A stretch of DNA of 64,000 nucleotides, taken from positions 48,141,937-48,205,936 of the forward strand of contig CM061233.1 of assembly GCA_030844895.1 (NCBI GenBank). Reading direction: 5' to 3'. A program made the position numbers and the translations under genes. Shown here piece after piece: positions 1 through 11,600 of the stretch (position 1 is the first letter of the stretch; every line of letters begins with the position of its first letter). The notes below the pieces were generated by a model. That model saw nothing but the letters and a program-made list of their open reading frames with translations. It was not told the DNA's origin and made no database searches. The DNA is from Ambrosia x helenae. Taxonomy: Eukaryota > Streptophyta > Magnoliopsida > Asterales > Asteraceae.

Positions 1-945
1 AAATAAATGAATTAGATGGTAACTTTTTTTGACACTACATCCTTGTGTTCCTTACTTTATTATTCCGCAATACAAACATAGAATAGGAAATACAAGTTAT
101 GTGAATATGTCTTTGAAACTGCCTTCAAGATCCATGATAAGAGAAAAATGTTAGCAATAATATTCTGAGGATGTCCCCAGTGTACAACTTCTTGTTTCAT
201 CCTTAGGATATTGATCATACTTAGGATATGCTTCATCATCCTTAGGATGTCCCCAGTGTTCAGTCTGTTATATCCTTAAGAAAGACTTAAAGATATCTTT
301 TCCTTATGATAATTGTACTTTAGAATAACCTGTAGAAAGGTAAATAAAGACAACACTCTGGCGAAAAGCCTTATAGAAACTGGGGTCAAGCCCATTTTGA
401 TGCAATATCTTAAGGATAACTGGCAACACGGCCAAAGATAAATTGGCGTTACAACCTAAGAATGACTGGCGATTAGGCCAACTAGTGACTAGGCCAAAGA
501 TAAACTGGCGTTACAGCCTAAGGATGACTGGCGACTAGGCTAAAGATAAACTGGCGTTACAGCCTAAAGATGACTGGCGACTAGGCGAAATACGAGAAAG
601 AGACATTGAAAAATGCCTAAACCTTGGGGATTCAATGTATATTCCAAAAATGATGAGATTGTCAGCCACTTTTACATGAACTGGTCCAACCATCCTAAAG
701 ATATACACGAATAACGTGCGCTCCAGGCGGGGTTGCTAACCCAATGTGGAAGGTGAAAACCTTTAAACCTTAGGAAGGTATAAGATACCTTAACGTATGA
801 GAGGGTGGCCAATCCCCTAGTCTTCAAAGTTCCATCTTCGGGATGGTTCTGTAAAATTCTAAGGATGGACTACATACTAGACCATATTTAGTTATGGTAT
901 CGTTAGAAAAATGAAATGTGAATAAAGATAGATAGTTTTCATACC
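1..945 (-). other. 3' untranslated region of the Tat element
   Basis: This AT-rich stretch lies downstream of the integrase stop on the minus strand. It contains no ORF, the tandem repeats at 431-590, and many short CATCCT/AGGATG words. Long repeat-bearing 3' untranslated regions are known in Tat/Ogre elements. I see no polypurine tract or LTR start, so the 3' LTR is probably left of base 1. Confidence 0.5.
431..590 (-). repeat. Tandem repeat, about 46-bp unit, three copies
   Basis: Units begin near 432, 493 and 539. Each contains AAAGATAAACTGGCGTTACA followed by a GATGACTGGCGACTAGGC-type half. The first copy carries about 15 extra bases, giving spacings of about 61 and 46 bp. It lies in the 3' untranslated region of the Tat element. 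Confidence 0.75.
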
Positions 946-2295
946 TCACATGTGATAGTATTTCAGATGGATTGCATTCCAAGACTTGGGAAGAATTTCA
1001 CCTTCCATGGTTGAGAGCCAATGTGCTCCTTTGCCAGCCTCAAAATAAATCAAGTATGGTCCTTCCTATTTAGGAGCTAATTTACCATCACTTGGTTTGG
1101 TAGTATTCTGAAAAGCTTTTCTTAGAACCAAGTCTCCTACTTGGAACCTTTGTATCCTTATATTTTTGTTTTATTCTCTGGCTATCCTTTGTTGATAGGC
1201 TGCTATCCTCAATTTAGCAGAATCTCTAAGTTCATCTACCATTTCAAGATCTTGTAGCAATTCTTCCGAGTTGGTAGTTGTATCCTAAAGATGTCTTCTA
1301 GCTGTAGGCATTACCATCTCTGTTGGGAGCATAGCTTCTGTTCCAAAGACCAAAGAGAAAGGTGTTCGGCCAGTTGCATTTTTGGAAGTGATTCTATCTG
1401 GCCCATAATACAAATGGAAGTTCTTTTGCCCATTTTCCTTTCTTTTCTCCTAACTTCTTCTTTAGATTGCTGACGATGATCTTGTTGGAAGATTTTGCTT
1501 CTCCATTAGCTTAAGGATGGACAGGTGTTGATGCTATCATCTTGATTCCTCAGCATTCACAAAAATTGGTTATCCTTTTGCTGATGAATTGAGATCCATT
1601 GTCACATACAATCTCAGCTGGTACACCAAATCTTGTTAGGATATTTCTCTTGATGAAGGATACTACTTCCTTGTCTGTAACTTATACAAATGCTTCGGTT
1701 TCTATCCATTTTGAAAATAGTTAGTCATGACTAGCATGAACACCTTTCCACCAGGAGCTTTAGGTAACTTTCCCACTATGTCCATCCCCCATATCATGAA
1801 AGGCCATGGTGAGATAATGGGATGCAATGGTTTAGCAGGCTGGCGTAGGATGTTGCTATGTCTTTGACATGCATAACATTTCTAAGAGTGTAACATGGCA
1901 TCCTTCTTCATGATTGGCCAATAGTATCTTGTTCTTAAAATCTTTGAGTATAAAGCTCTCCCTACTGTGTGATTTCCACAATCTCCTTCATGGATGTCTT
2001 AGAGAACTTCTTTTGCCGTTTCCTTATTGAGACATCTTAAGTATGGACCTGCAAGAGATTTTCTATACAATATATTGTTTATAATAACAAATTTTGATAC
2101 CTTCATCCTGAAAGCTCTAGCATTTTCTCCATCAGTAATGTCACCATCCTTAAGATACTTTACTATAGGAGTCATCCAGAATGATTCATCTTGATCTTGA
2201 GAAACGAGGACAGTGTTATCTTCATGATGCAACTCTTTAGTTGCTGGTTTCAGGATGTGGATGATTGGAATTTTGGATTCTTCTGGTAAATTCAA
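946..2295 (-). pseudogene. Integrase of the Tat element (broken)
   Basis: The minus strand from 2295 reads an N-terminal H2C2 zinc-binding region with the typical ILYRKSLAGPYLRCL stretch, continuing past the stop at 1999 to a KCYACQ segment near 1870. A catalytic-core start follows (MDIVGKLPKAPGGK, near 1790), and the C-terminal segment ends SWNAIHLKYYHM before TGA at 946-948, which matches the usual integrase end of plant gypsy elements. The middle (about 1200-1700) has many stops and frameshifts, so the core triad cannot be followed. The enzyme would insert the cDNA into the genome; this copy cannot. Confidence 0.75.
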
Positions 2296-2341
2296 GGAGG
2301 ATCCTAAAGTAGCCGAGGCATTAGCTTCAGCATTTTCTTCC

Positions 2342-2644
2342 CTAGGTACCTGTGTTAATGTAAATTCTGCAAAGTAAAATGCTAATTTTTTTATCTATTT
2401 CAAAATAAATTGATAATTTTTTACCTTTAACTGCATAAGATCCATTAAAATGGTTAATAATCAACAAGGAATCAACAAATACTTCTAAATTTACAATATG
2501 CATATCCTTAGCAAGATGCAAGCCAACAATGAGAGCTTCATATTCAGCTTCATTATTGGTTGTTTGAAATGCACATCTAATTGTATGGGGTATTATGTCA
2601 CCTTGTGGCGATTTTAGTAGTATTCCTAATCCTGTTCCTCTCAT
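2342..2644 (-). pseudogene. Second (archaeal-type) RNase H domain of the Tat element
   Basis: The 100-residue frame carries NNEAEYEALIVGLHLA, the conserved Glu-containing motif, followed by VFVDSLLIINHFNGSY with the next acidic position. This is the RVT_3-type RNase H that Tat elements carry in addition to the RT-linked RNase H. The start of the domain (first Asp) lies beyond a break near 2650-2700. It sits between the RT/RNase H block (2840-3906) and integrase, as expected for the clade. Confidence 0.75.
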
Positions 2645-2839
2645 ATTTGAAGCACCATTAGTGTATAAAATCCATTTTTTCCATTTTTTTATGTAATTAT
2701 TATTCTTCTTTTTCTACTTCACTTAGGATGTCACTACTGAAATCAGCCACAAAATCAGCTAGAGCCTGTGATTTGATTGCATTTCTAGGTTCATATACCA
2801 AGTCAAATGCACTTAATTTTACTGACCATTTTGCCATCT

Positions 2840-3906
2840 TCATGACATTTCTGGTTTTCTAAGTACATTTTTAATAGGATAATTAGTTTGAACATGAATC
2901 CTATGTGTTTCAAAATAATGCCTTAACTTGGTAGATGCCATGATTAAAGCTAAAATGAGTTTTTCAAGATGTGAGTACCTAGTTTCAGCATCTAATAAAG
3001 TTTTACTTACATAATTTACAGGATGCTGTTGTCCTTCAAAGTCTTTTACCAAGACTACACTTATTGCATTTCCAGAAACTGCAAGATATAACGAGAGAGG
3101 CTCACCATCCTCAGGTTTCATCAGGAGTGGAGATGCTGCAAGATATTCTTTCAATTTCTGCAATGCTTCCTCATGCTTTTGTCCCCAGTCAAAATTTTTT
3201 GTTCTTTTTCAGGATGTCATAGAACTCCTTGCAGTTTTCTGAGGACTTCGAGATGAATCTATTCAGAGCTGTTATCCTGCCAGTCAACCTTTGCACATCC
3301 TTGATATTTGTTGGAGATTTTAGATCTAGGATGGCTTTAATTTGTTCTGGACTGGCTTCAATGCCCCTCTTGGTTACTAAGTATCCAAGAAATTTTCCAG
3401 CACCAACTCCAAAGTTGCATTTGGCCGGATTCAACTTCATGTTGTATGTATCCAGGATGCGAAAGGCTTCTTTGAGATCCTGAAGATGGTCTTATGCCTT
3501 TTTGGATTTGACTACCAGGTCATCGATGTAGACCTCCATTGTGTTCCCAATCTTGTCTTTGAACATCATGTTTACCAATCTTTGATATGTTGCACCTGCA
3601 TTTTTAAGTCCAAAAGGCATGGCAATATAACAATAAATACCTGATGGTCTCATGAATGCAGTATCTTCCTGGTCATCTAGTTCCATCTGTATTTTGTTGA
3701 AATCCTGACAATGCATCCATGAAAGTTAACATTTTGTGACCTGCTGTGGCATCCACCATCGAATCGATATGTGGAAGAGGAAATGGATCTTTAGGACAAG
3801 GCTTGTTGAGATCTGTGTAGTCCACACATACTCTCCATTTTCCATTTTTATTTTGTACTACAACCACATTGGCCAGCCATCTTGGGAATTTGACTTCCCT
3901 TATCAT
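2840..3906 (-). pseudogene. Reverse transcriptase and linked RNase H of the Tat element (frameshifted)
   Basis: Four overlapping or adjacent minus-strand frames make up the domain. 3906-3673 has the fingers and first catalytic Asp (LTFMDALSGF). 3716-3492 has MPFGLKNAGATYQRL and the polymerase box YIDDLVVKSK. 3440-3189 has the thumb/connection (NPAKCNFGVGAGKFLGYLVT). 3163-2840 has the RNase H-like tail (HPVNYVSKTLLDAETRYSHLEK). Frameshifts separate the first three and a stop the last. Family assignment to gypsy RT is secure; activity is excluded. Confidence 0.85.
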
Positions 3907-4326
3907 CTTAGACTTGAGTAATCTGTAAACTTCTTCTTGTATGATAACATTTCTCTCAGGTGCAAAGTTTCTTCATTTCTGTTGTATGGGCTTGAAACTT
4001 TTATCGATTCTAAGCTTGTGAGTAATGACATCCTTAGAGATGCCTGTCATATCCTCATGTTTCCATGCGAATGTTGACATCTGCCTTTTAAAAAAGGAAT
4101 TAAAGAATGTTCAATATCATTAGGAATGTTCTTACTGATTTGCACAGTGATATGCTTATTATTTTCATCGAGGCAGACTGCCTTTACATCCTGTTCAGGA
4201 TGTGCTTTGTCATCCTTGAGGATATAACGTGCATCCTGCTTTAATTGCTATGCTTGTTTTAACTGGGATGAAGCTTTCATCAACGTTTTGTAGCAATCCT
4301 TTGCTTCCTACTGGTCACTGTTTACT

Positions 4327-4749
4327 TTAACGACTCATATATAACTTTACAAATTCGTGATATATTGATGGCACAACTTTCATGTTGTGTATCCAAGGCC
4401 TACCTAGGATGACATTGTAACAGGATAAAGAGTCTATTACACAAAACCTTTGAATAGAATTTACCTCCTCAACATATACAGACAGTTTGATGTCACCAAC
4501 TGTACTTTTGGTTTCCCCACTGAAACCAACTAAGATAAATGACCTAGAAACTATCTCAGTTTCTGGGATGTTCATCCTCTTGAGAGCCTCCAGTTGTATT
4601 ATGTTAACTGAGGTTCCTCCATCTACCAGTACCCTACGAACAATATGATTAACAATGTGTAATGTAATCACCAAACCATCATGGTGAGGATCTAAGATAT
4701 TTTCACGGTCATCTTCTTCGAAGCTGATCACTTTTGCATTTGTCAGCAT
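4327..4749 (-). pseudogene. Aspartic protease region of the Tat element
   Basis: A 140-residue frame reads VLVDGGTSVNII, the flap-adjacent active-site region of plant gypsy proteases (usual form Asp-Thr/Ser/Asn-Gly; here Asp-Gly-Gly), and further on YNVILGRPWIHNMKVVPS, the conserved C-terminal signature. It lies between the gag C-terminal motif (4915-5199) and RT. It would cleave the Gag-Pol polyprotein. The frame is cut off from both neighbours by stops. Confidence 0.75.
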
Positions 4750-4914
4750 GGTGGTCTTTGTAGGTCTTTCTCCTTTCTTGGACTTAGTTTCCCTTGCATG
4801 CCTTTTTGCTGCTGAGTAGGATGTACCACATATGTCTGAAGCATCTGGAATGAAATTAATAATACCAGCATCTTTAGGTGGGGATGCTGCTCTTTCTAGG
4901 ATGCCAGTGCTATC

Positions 4915-6607
4915 CTAAACCTTAGGCTTCTTTTTACCTAGGAGATCCTTGAGATGGCACTTACTTAGAAGATATGCCATTTCCTTTCTCAAGGAAATGC
5001 AATCCTTAGTAATGTGGCCAAAATGATCATGGAAGGCACTCCATTTGGACTTGTCTTTCCATCCAGATTTGCCATCTTTCCTTGGCCATCTTGTTTTATC
5101 TCCAAGATCCTTCATAGCATACATGAGACCTGTTACATCCGCAGAAAAACAATAATCTGAAAGTTTAGGACAATCCTCATCATCGTCATCCTCAACCACA
5201 TTGACCTTTTTGTTATCAGTTTTAGCATAGGGCTTATGCTTATAAGGCTCATATGTGGGGGTGGATTATTGATTGGGATTGTTGTATCTTGAGGGTGCTT
5301 CTATCCTCTCTTGAATTTTCTTGTCATCCTCAAGACGGATGAATCGTAGTGCTCTGTTTCTAACTTCATCACGATTTCTACAAGTATTCATCACAAATCT
5401 TGGTAGAAAGGTGAATCTCTCTGTAATTACATCTTGAATGCTTGCACTGCCGTTGTGACATCTAAGTTTGGGATGGCAAGTGCTTCTTTCCCAAATCTGG
5501 TAATATACTCCCTTAATGATTCTCCCTGTGGTTGAGTTACCCTGTACAAATCACTTGACAAATGTTCAAATGTTCAACTACAAGAAAATTGATTATTAAA
5601 CATATTAATAAAATGAGCAAAGGAGGTAATAGAGTAGGGTGGAAAACTTAGCAGCCATTTTAAGGCTGGATAAGTGAGGGTGGAAAAAAATCCTTTGCAT
5701 AAGTATGCTTCCTTAAGGTGGGCTAGAATAGAATTTATTTCCATCCTTTCCCTGTATTGTGCTACATGCTCTTCAGGATCTGTGGATCCATCATAAAGCT
5801 TCATGTTTGGAGTCTGGAACCTCTTCGGAATCTCTGCATCACATATTGGAGGTGCAAAACGAGACACCCTGTGACATGCTGAGGATACTTCAGGGATGGG
5901 TTGTACCATCCCTGGTGCACTAGATACCATATCCTTAATATTTTGAAGCTCTCTTACCAATTGTGGGCTTATACATGTATCCTGCAAAGAACCAACATCG
6001 TTAGTAGCAAAGGTACTAGAACTTAAATTGTTACCTTTGTTATATCCTCGAGATGGTTTAGTGGTATATCCTAGATCCTTGATTGTAGTCATCCTGGGTG
6101 CTATAGTAGTCTCAGGAGCAAAGAATCCAGTGTTCATAGGAATGAAATCTCCCTGATGAATGCCCCTAAAATTGGTGGAATTGAAATCCAAAACTTTGGC
6201 CTGTATTGGTGTCACTACATCTTCAACCGGTCTCTTTGAGGATGTTTTAAGAGACTAATTTCTCTCATCAGCATTTGGTTGGTGTCTAGCTGCTTCTTCA
6301 TTTGGTCCTTTACCATTGCAAACATGGAGATGAGCTCATCATTTGATACTAAAATAGGAGAAGTAGATCCAGATGTTCCCATTCCAGATCTAGGAGTATT
6401 TTGAGGAACATTTCGGGTAACATGATCAGAACCCTTGGAAAGTGCAGGGGGAGGTGGTAATGGCATGTTTTTGGTAGTGGTTAAGTATGGCATGGATGAA
6501 GACACAGATTTTGGGGTTGAAGCTATAGTTGTCAAGTATTTTGAAATGAGTTGATTAAGAATGAATTTTAACGAAGTTTTTGTTAAAAATAGTACCAGTT
6601 GCCCCAT
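4915..6607 (-). pseudogene. gag of the Tat element (broken)
   Basis: The likely start is the ATG at 6607-6605, just inside the primer-binding site; a TTG 12 bp upstream is in frame but less likely. Frame 6607-6215 is a low-complexity N-terminus. Frame 6215-5574 has the Gag core (MKLYDGSTDPEEHVAQYRER to SITSFAHFINMFNNQF). After about 370 bp of broken sequence, 5199-4915 has the Gag C-terminal motif FHDHFGHITKDCISLRKEM; the first Cys usually preceding it appears as Ser. Frameshifts and stops at 6215 and 5574-5200 kill it. Confidence 0.75.
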
Positions 6608-6621
6608 GGTGGGCGCCAAAT
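6604..6621 (-). other. Candidate primer-binding site of the Tat element
   Basis: The minus strand reads TTTGGCGCCCACCATGG directly inside the putative LTR end (…AACA). TGGCGCC at this position pairs with a tRNA 3' end GGCGCCA rather than initiator Met. The tRNA identity is not determined. Confidence 0.5.
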
Positions 6622-7645
6622 TGTTTTGGTCAAAAATTACTTGATAAAAATAACTTTGTATTCCAAATTAGTAGATGTGAGGTAGAGTGCTAAAAGTGTT
6701 TAAAATGTTTGAAACTCAGTTATATCTTTAAGATGGCACGTTAGAATACCAAAGAAACAATAAATGACAACTATGCTCAGGATGGCAAAGGAATCGATCA
6801 GGATGGACAGTTATATCCTGAGGATGTTACTGTCTGACACAGAAATATTGTAAGTAAATGTAAATGAAAGATAGCAAGCCAACAACACTCAATATACGAG
6901 GAAAGCCCTTGATCACTTGATGACCGCCGACACAAAACCTCGGGATGAGTCTAGGCCCCTGCCATGTGTGTTAATATTAATATGATCAAAATGAGTACAA
7001 CTTTGGATGGGTGATGAACGAGTGACTAAGATTACAAAGCAATGAAGTGTGTGTGTTCTTATGGAAAGTGAGGGTTTCTTGTAGTTCAGAAGTGTATCAA
7101 CTAGTGTTATGCAAGTGTAAAGTGTCATATACTTGTTTATCACCCCTTTATAACTACAAATGAATAAATAAAAGATCCCATGAAATTCGCCCCCTTTATT
7201 GAGCTCCTTGACTGTTTCAGGTGAGCTTTGAAGCAGTGTTAAGCAACATAGACGATGGTATAATAGTTTTCATGATTTTCACTCTTTATTTATATCGGGC
7301 GGTTACACTTTTGACCTATTCTTTAGAAAAGGACTTCTTCCACACGTATAGCTCTTCCATCCTTAGTCCTTTTGACTTGAATAAGACTATATGGTCGTTA
7401 AGGAAGAGTTACAAGTCTTAATATTATTTAATTGTACCTGCAGTTACATAATAATAAGATAAATCGTTAGTCTATCCTCAGGATGTGTTGATACACGATT
7501 TGTGGCTATCGCTTTGGATTCATAATAATAGGCATTTTGGTATTGAAGAATGTTGATTAGGAGACACATTCCTCTTGTCGAGAGGTCAAATGATAGCTTA
7601 TCTGGTAGAATGAAGATTTTGTTAGTGTAATAGTTTGGTTCAAGC
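6622..7645 (-). repeat. 5' LTR of the Tat element
   Basis: The stretch starts TGTTTTGGTC on the plus strand next to the primer-binding site and carries the same CATCCT/AGGATG words as the internal region up to about 7480. No partner LTR is in the window, so the outer end (about 7640-7650, where copia LTR sequence begins) is inferred. It contains no convincing gene; small ORFs here are LTR sequence. Confidence 0.55.
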
Positions 7646-7969
7646 TCAGTATGGGTCGAACGTACACATTCGACCAATGCAAGGGTCGAATGTGCAGATC
7701 TATATATAGTTTAAGTTTGTTTTGAAAGTTATGAAGTTGTGTTATTGTTGTGTGTTTGTGTGTGTTTTGAGAGAAGGTCTAGAAGGCTCTGAACGTGTGT
7801 TTGATTATTTTAATCGAGTCTTTAAGGTTTAATATTGATTGATTATTAATGATAAACATGATTAACATGGATTTCTTTGTGTCTAATTGATGCGATTCAA
7901 GGATTCTGCACCTGAATTGTTCTACTCGTGTGATACATGATTTGTTTTCTATTAAAACGATCCATTGCA
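7645..7969 (+). repeat. 5' LTR of the host SIRE element (left part missing)
   Basis: It carries TATATATA at 7701-7708 preceded by GGTCGAATGTGCAG, the arrangement of the 3' LTR at 63065-63084, and ends CATTGCA three bases before the primer-binding site. The U3 start (TGTAGATG in the 3' LTR) is absent, so the LTR is truncated or split by the Tat element on its left. Confidence 0.7.
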
Positions 7970-7972
7970 AAG

Positions 7973-7985
7973 TGGTATCAGAGCT
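7973..7985 (+). other. Primer-binding site, initiator tRNA-Met type (host element)
   Basis: TGGTATCAGAGCT lies three bases after the LTR end. TGGTATCAGAGC is the standard plant copia site complementary to the 3' end of initiator tRNA-Met. Confidence 0.9.
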
Positions 7986-8150
7986 ATGCTCAATCACACG
8001 ACTGCGATTTGATAGTTTTTCATCAAATTATTACTCAAAATCATCAAAATTTTATCTGTTTTGCATGAGTTTTGGATGATCATGGAGATTGATTTATTTC
8101 GAGGTGTTTTTATGGATAAAATCAAAAATTCCTTCACGAAAGTTACTCTC
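7986..8150 (+). other. Leader of host element, first part
   Basis: This untranslated leader is interrupted after CTCTC (8146-8150) by element A and continues at 23338 after the duplicated CTCTC. No gene is present. Confidence 0.75.
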
Positions 8151-8666
8151 TGTAAGCGAAAGATTTTGACTAAAACAGGATTAGATGATCATACAAGTTA
8201 CAAAACCAGGTGCGGAAACCCTAGCTTTGAACAAACTGATAGAAACTCAAATCAAAACACAATCAATATCATTTTCAAAGCTTTTCATAGATTAACTTGT
8301 TCATAAACTTGATTACAATGACACTTTGGTTAATCTAGATCAATTACAGACACTCTCAAACAAACCTGGAACCTGACCTCAAAACACACACAACTAATAA
8401 CTCTCTTAACATTGCATAAACACAAAATCTATTTATAGACACTGCACATTCGCCCCTTTACTGTGGTCGAATGTGGAAGAGTTCCACATTCGCCCAGTAT
8501 AAGGTACGAACATGTAACTTGATCAGCTTCCATTCTACCTTCGCCCACTTATCTTCTACCTTCGCCCATTAAAGCCTACCTTCGACCAGTCAGTTTCCAC
8601 ATTCAATCCATCAGCAACCTTTAACGTATGTTAATATCCAATCACTAGTCGCAAAACGCATCTACA
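8151..8666 (-). repeat. 3' LTR of element A
   Basis: It runs TGTAAG…TCTACA on the plus strand and matches 22817-23332 with four substitutions. A TATA box (minus-strand CTATAAATAG) is at 8429-8438, next to alternating TTCGCCC and GGTCGAA words at 8448-8590. Confidence 0.95.
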
Positions 8667-8680
8667 AACTCCCCCTCGAC
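8667..8680 (-). other. Polypurine tract of element A
   Basis: The minus strand reads GTCGAGGGGGAGTT directly before the LTR. The ORF3 stop codon (8682-8680) overlaps its first base. The host element has the same tract at 62854-62867. Confidence 0.85.
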
Positions 8681-11600
8681 TATTGATTGGATTGTCTTCT
8701 CTTTTCGTCCATGGCTTTGTTCATCAACTTAATTCTAAGATGTTTCTTCTGCTCTTTGGTTATTTCAGGCTCTAACTTTCTCTTCACCGGTTTCGACACA
8801 TTTGCCATCTTCACCGTCTTGCCAAGTTTATTCTCCAAATTACTCCCTGCATTAATATCATAAGCAAAGCAAACTCCAACCACTTGAGTATACTTCTTTG
8901 CTTGATCAGCGTCTTTCGGCTCAAAATAAATCGGATTATAGAAAAGCATGATGATGTCTTCAAAAGTACAGTTAATCAACCACATCGGATCAAATACATG
9001 AACATGCTTGTATTTATCCTTCCCGTCTCTCAACACTATCACTGCTTCAGCCTTCCTCCAATCATAATACCAGAAAATAAAGTCAGCACTGAAATGTTGT
9101 GGCATGGGCATCAAAGGTATTTTTCTCATCACTTCAGGTGCCTTGTATATCAAAGTAACCTGCTTCAGCTTAGTTTGAGGATCAATATCCCTATGAACTT
9201 TCCTTCGGGGATATTGTGGCTTGAATCTATTCCATCTCGTTCTACTTTCACAAACCAGCTTGTCTGCACACCAACCGACATGTGTACCATTCACTGAAGC
9301 ACCTGACATAGGGAATCTGCATAAATCTCTGACCGCCCAGTACGGTAGAGTTAGCAAATCAATGAATCTGTTAAAGTACAAGATCCCTGTTTCCCATTTA
9401 GCAGCTATACACTTCAGCCTGCCCAAATATGTCCACCCAAGAGCTCTGCCTTTGAACTTGGCATTGTGAAATCTATAGAAGTTTCCTTGAGCTTCAGGCT
9501 TCGGTCGGTTTTCATCCATTTCTCTTAATTTCTTCAAATAACTCTTCAATTCATCAGATTGATTTGAAGACTCTTGCTTATCAGCACCAAACACCTTCTC
9601 TACAAACTCTGCACTTCTTTGCTGTGCCTTTTTCTTTGCCGAATTGTTTGGTGTCTCAGTAAAATCAGGAAATATCTCATCTTCATCAGTTTGTCTGAAG
9701 TATTGTGGAAATTCTTCATGTGTTATATCTTCAACTTCCACTTCATCAAGCTCAGGAGTATTCTTATCATCTGAGTGACTTCCAATATCCTTTTCAGAAA
9801 TATCTGGAATCGACTCATCTATAATAAACTCCTCAAATGTTTTCCCTACTCTCTGTGCAAGTCCATCCAGAATTTCCTTTGCCACAGAAGCAGGTACTTC
9901 ACCTTCTTCAAGATCAGGATCGTTGTATTCCAATTCATATCTCATGTCATCTGTTTGGAATATCTCAGCAAAACATCTTGTGAACTCAATAGTCCATTCT
10001 CTTCTTTCCAACATATCTATATACACTTGTTTAGCATCATCTGATAAAGATCTCACCTTTTCATTCCAGAAGATACTCTCATCTGAATCAACGTTCTCAC
10101 CTTTCTTTTTCTTTGAACTTGATTCTCCAGCATTCTTCTTTTTAGGTGTTCTCTCTTCAAATGTAAACTTTGACGTATCATCTCCTCCATCATTATCATC
10201 ATCACTACCACTATCATCCTCTTTCTGACTCCCAGACCCTTCTGCATCATCATCATCATCATTCTGATCATCCTCATCATCACTTTTCTCTGACTCTTCA
10301 TCATCCTCATCATCATCTTCTTCTTTGTCCGATTCAGACGGTTCAAAGTCAACTTTCTCTTCTTCTTCTTCTTCTTTATCTTCTTCTCCCTCCTTCAACT
10401 TGGGTGCAACATTGTACAAATCATCAATCAAATCACTAAGGCGTTTGTTCTCAGCCCTTAGTTCTTTGTTGTCTTCTTTGATCAACTTTATCCTGTTCTT
10501 GTTTCTTGAACATTTACCCTCAAGCTTTTTATTCTTTGCTTCAAGCTTCTTAACCTTCTCGTTAATCTCATCTTGATTTGACTTAGAAGCTACAACTATC
10601 TGAAGCATCTTTTCTTCATTCTGCTTGAACTTGGCTATTTCAGCTTGTTGAGCCACTATCATCTTCATCATGTCATCCATTTTCTTGTTCACCTTCTTCA
10701 TTACATCATCATCCACAGTGACCTTCTTAGATTTGGATCTAGATGGCTCAACTTCCTTTTCTTTCTGAGGCTTTCTGAACATGTCAAGTACATTATCCAG
10801 TGCAACATTTAATTGATCAGCTGATATTGTCTCTGCCTCTTTAGATTTCTTTTGCTTTTTAGTGACTGGTGAAGACAGCTTTGATGACGTACCAGCATCG
10901 GTACTCTTTTTCCCTTCAAAAGTTGAGCTAATTCTTTCTCTCTCAACTGTTTAGTACTTGTCTTCTTAGACATGGTCTTGTGCTTTGGCTTAGGCAAGTT
11001 TACTACCACAGTCTCTCCAGTATTCAACTCATCCATGTCAATGCCTAATCCTTCATCTTCAACATTCAACGACTTCTTTCTTTTCTCAGCTTCCTCAATT
11101 GATTTGTTTAAAGATTCAGACTCACCAACCATAGTGGCCTTACGTTTGGTGGTCCTAACATTCTCAGCATCAGAATCCCATCGTTCATCTTCCTCAGTTT
11201 CTTCTGAATCCACTGATTCTTCATCCACCAAACCAGTACCTTTCTTAGCAGTTGTTTTCTTTCTCACCACCTGTTGCTTAGAACTCCCTTGATCAGTCTT
11301 TCCCTTACCCTTCCCTTTGGCTCCGGGATTAACTACCTGTCTCTTCCTCTTAGTGCTTGCATCAACATACACCAAGGGATCATCATTATCAGAATCACTG
11401 TTGTCATGTCTTGCTTTGTTCTTGCCAGGATCAGTGTAATCCTGACTAGCCAAAGCTCCAAAAAGTCTCCTGTGAGGTGGCTTTTCATTGTCTGGCACAC
11501 CCTTATATCCTTTCATTCTCACCAATGTACGAATGTTCATGTGATCTTGACCTAGGATCATAGTTGGATCCTTCTTCAATTCTGGATACTTGTGGTCAAA

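Larger units (their letters stand above)
1..7645 (-). mobile_element. Decayed Tat-lineage Ty3/gypsy retrotransposon, 3' end off window
   Basis: Read on the minus strand the order is 5' LTR (7645 down to 6622), primer-binding site, gag, protease, reverse transcriptase, RNase H, a second RNase H, integrase, then a long 3' untranslated region with tandem repeats. A second RNase H between the RT-linked one and integrase is the known hallmark of the Tat clade (Tat/Ogre/Retand). The 3' LTR is not in the window. Every ORF is broken by stops or frameshifts, so the copy is dead. The outer end near 7645 is placed where copia LTR sequence begins; I cannot fix the exact base or see a TSD. Confidence 0.8.

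Noticed and set aside
10053..10439. Met/Arg/Lys-rich and His-rich ORFs at 10053-10439
   Set aside because: They are other-frame readings of the Asp/Glu-rich stretch of ORF3.
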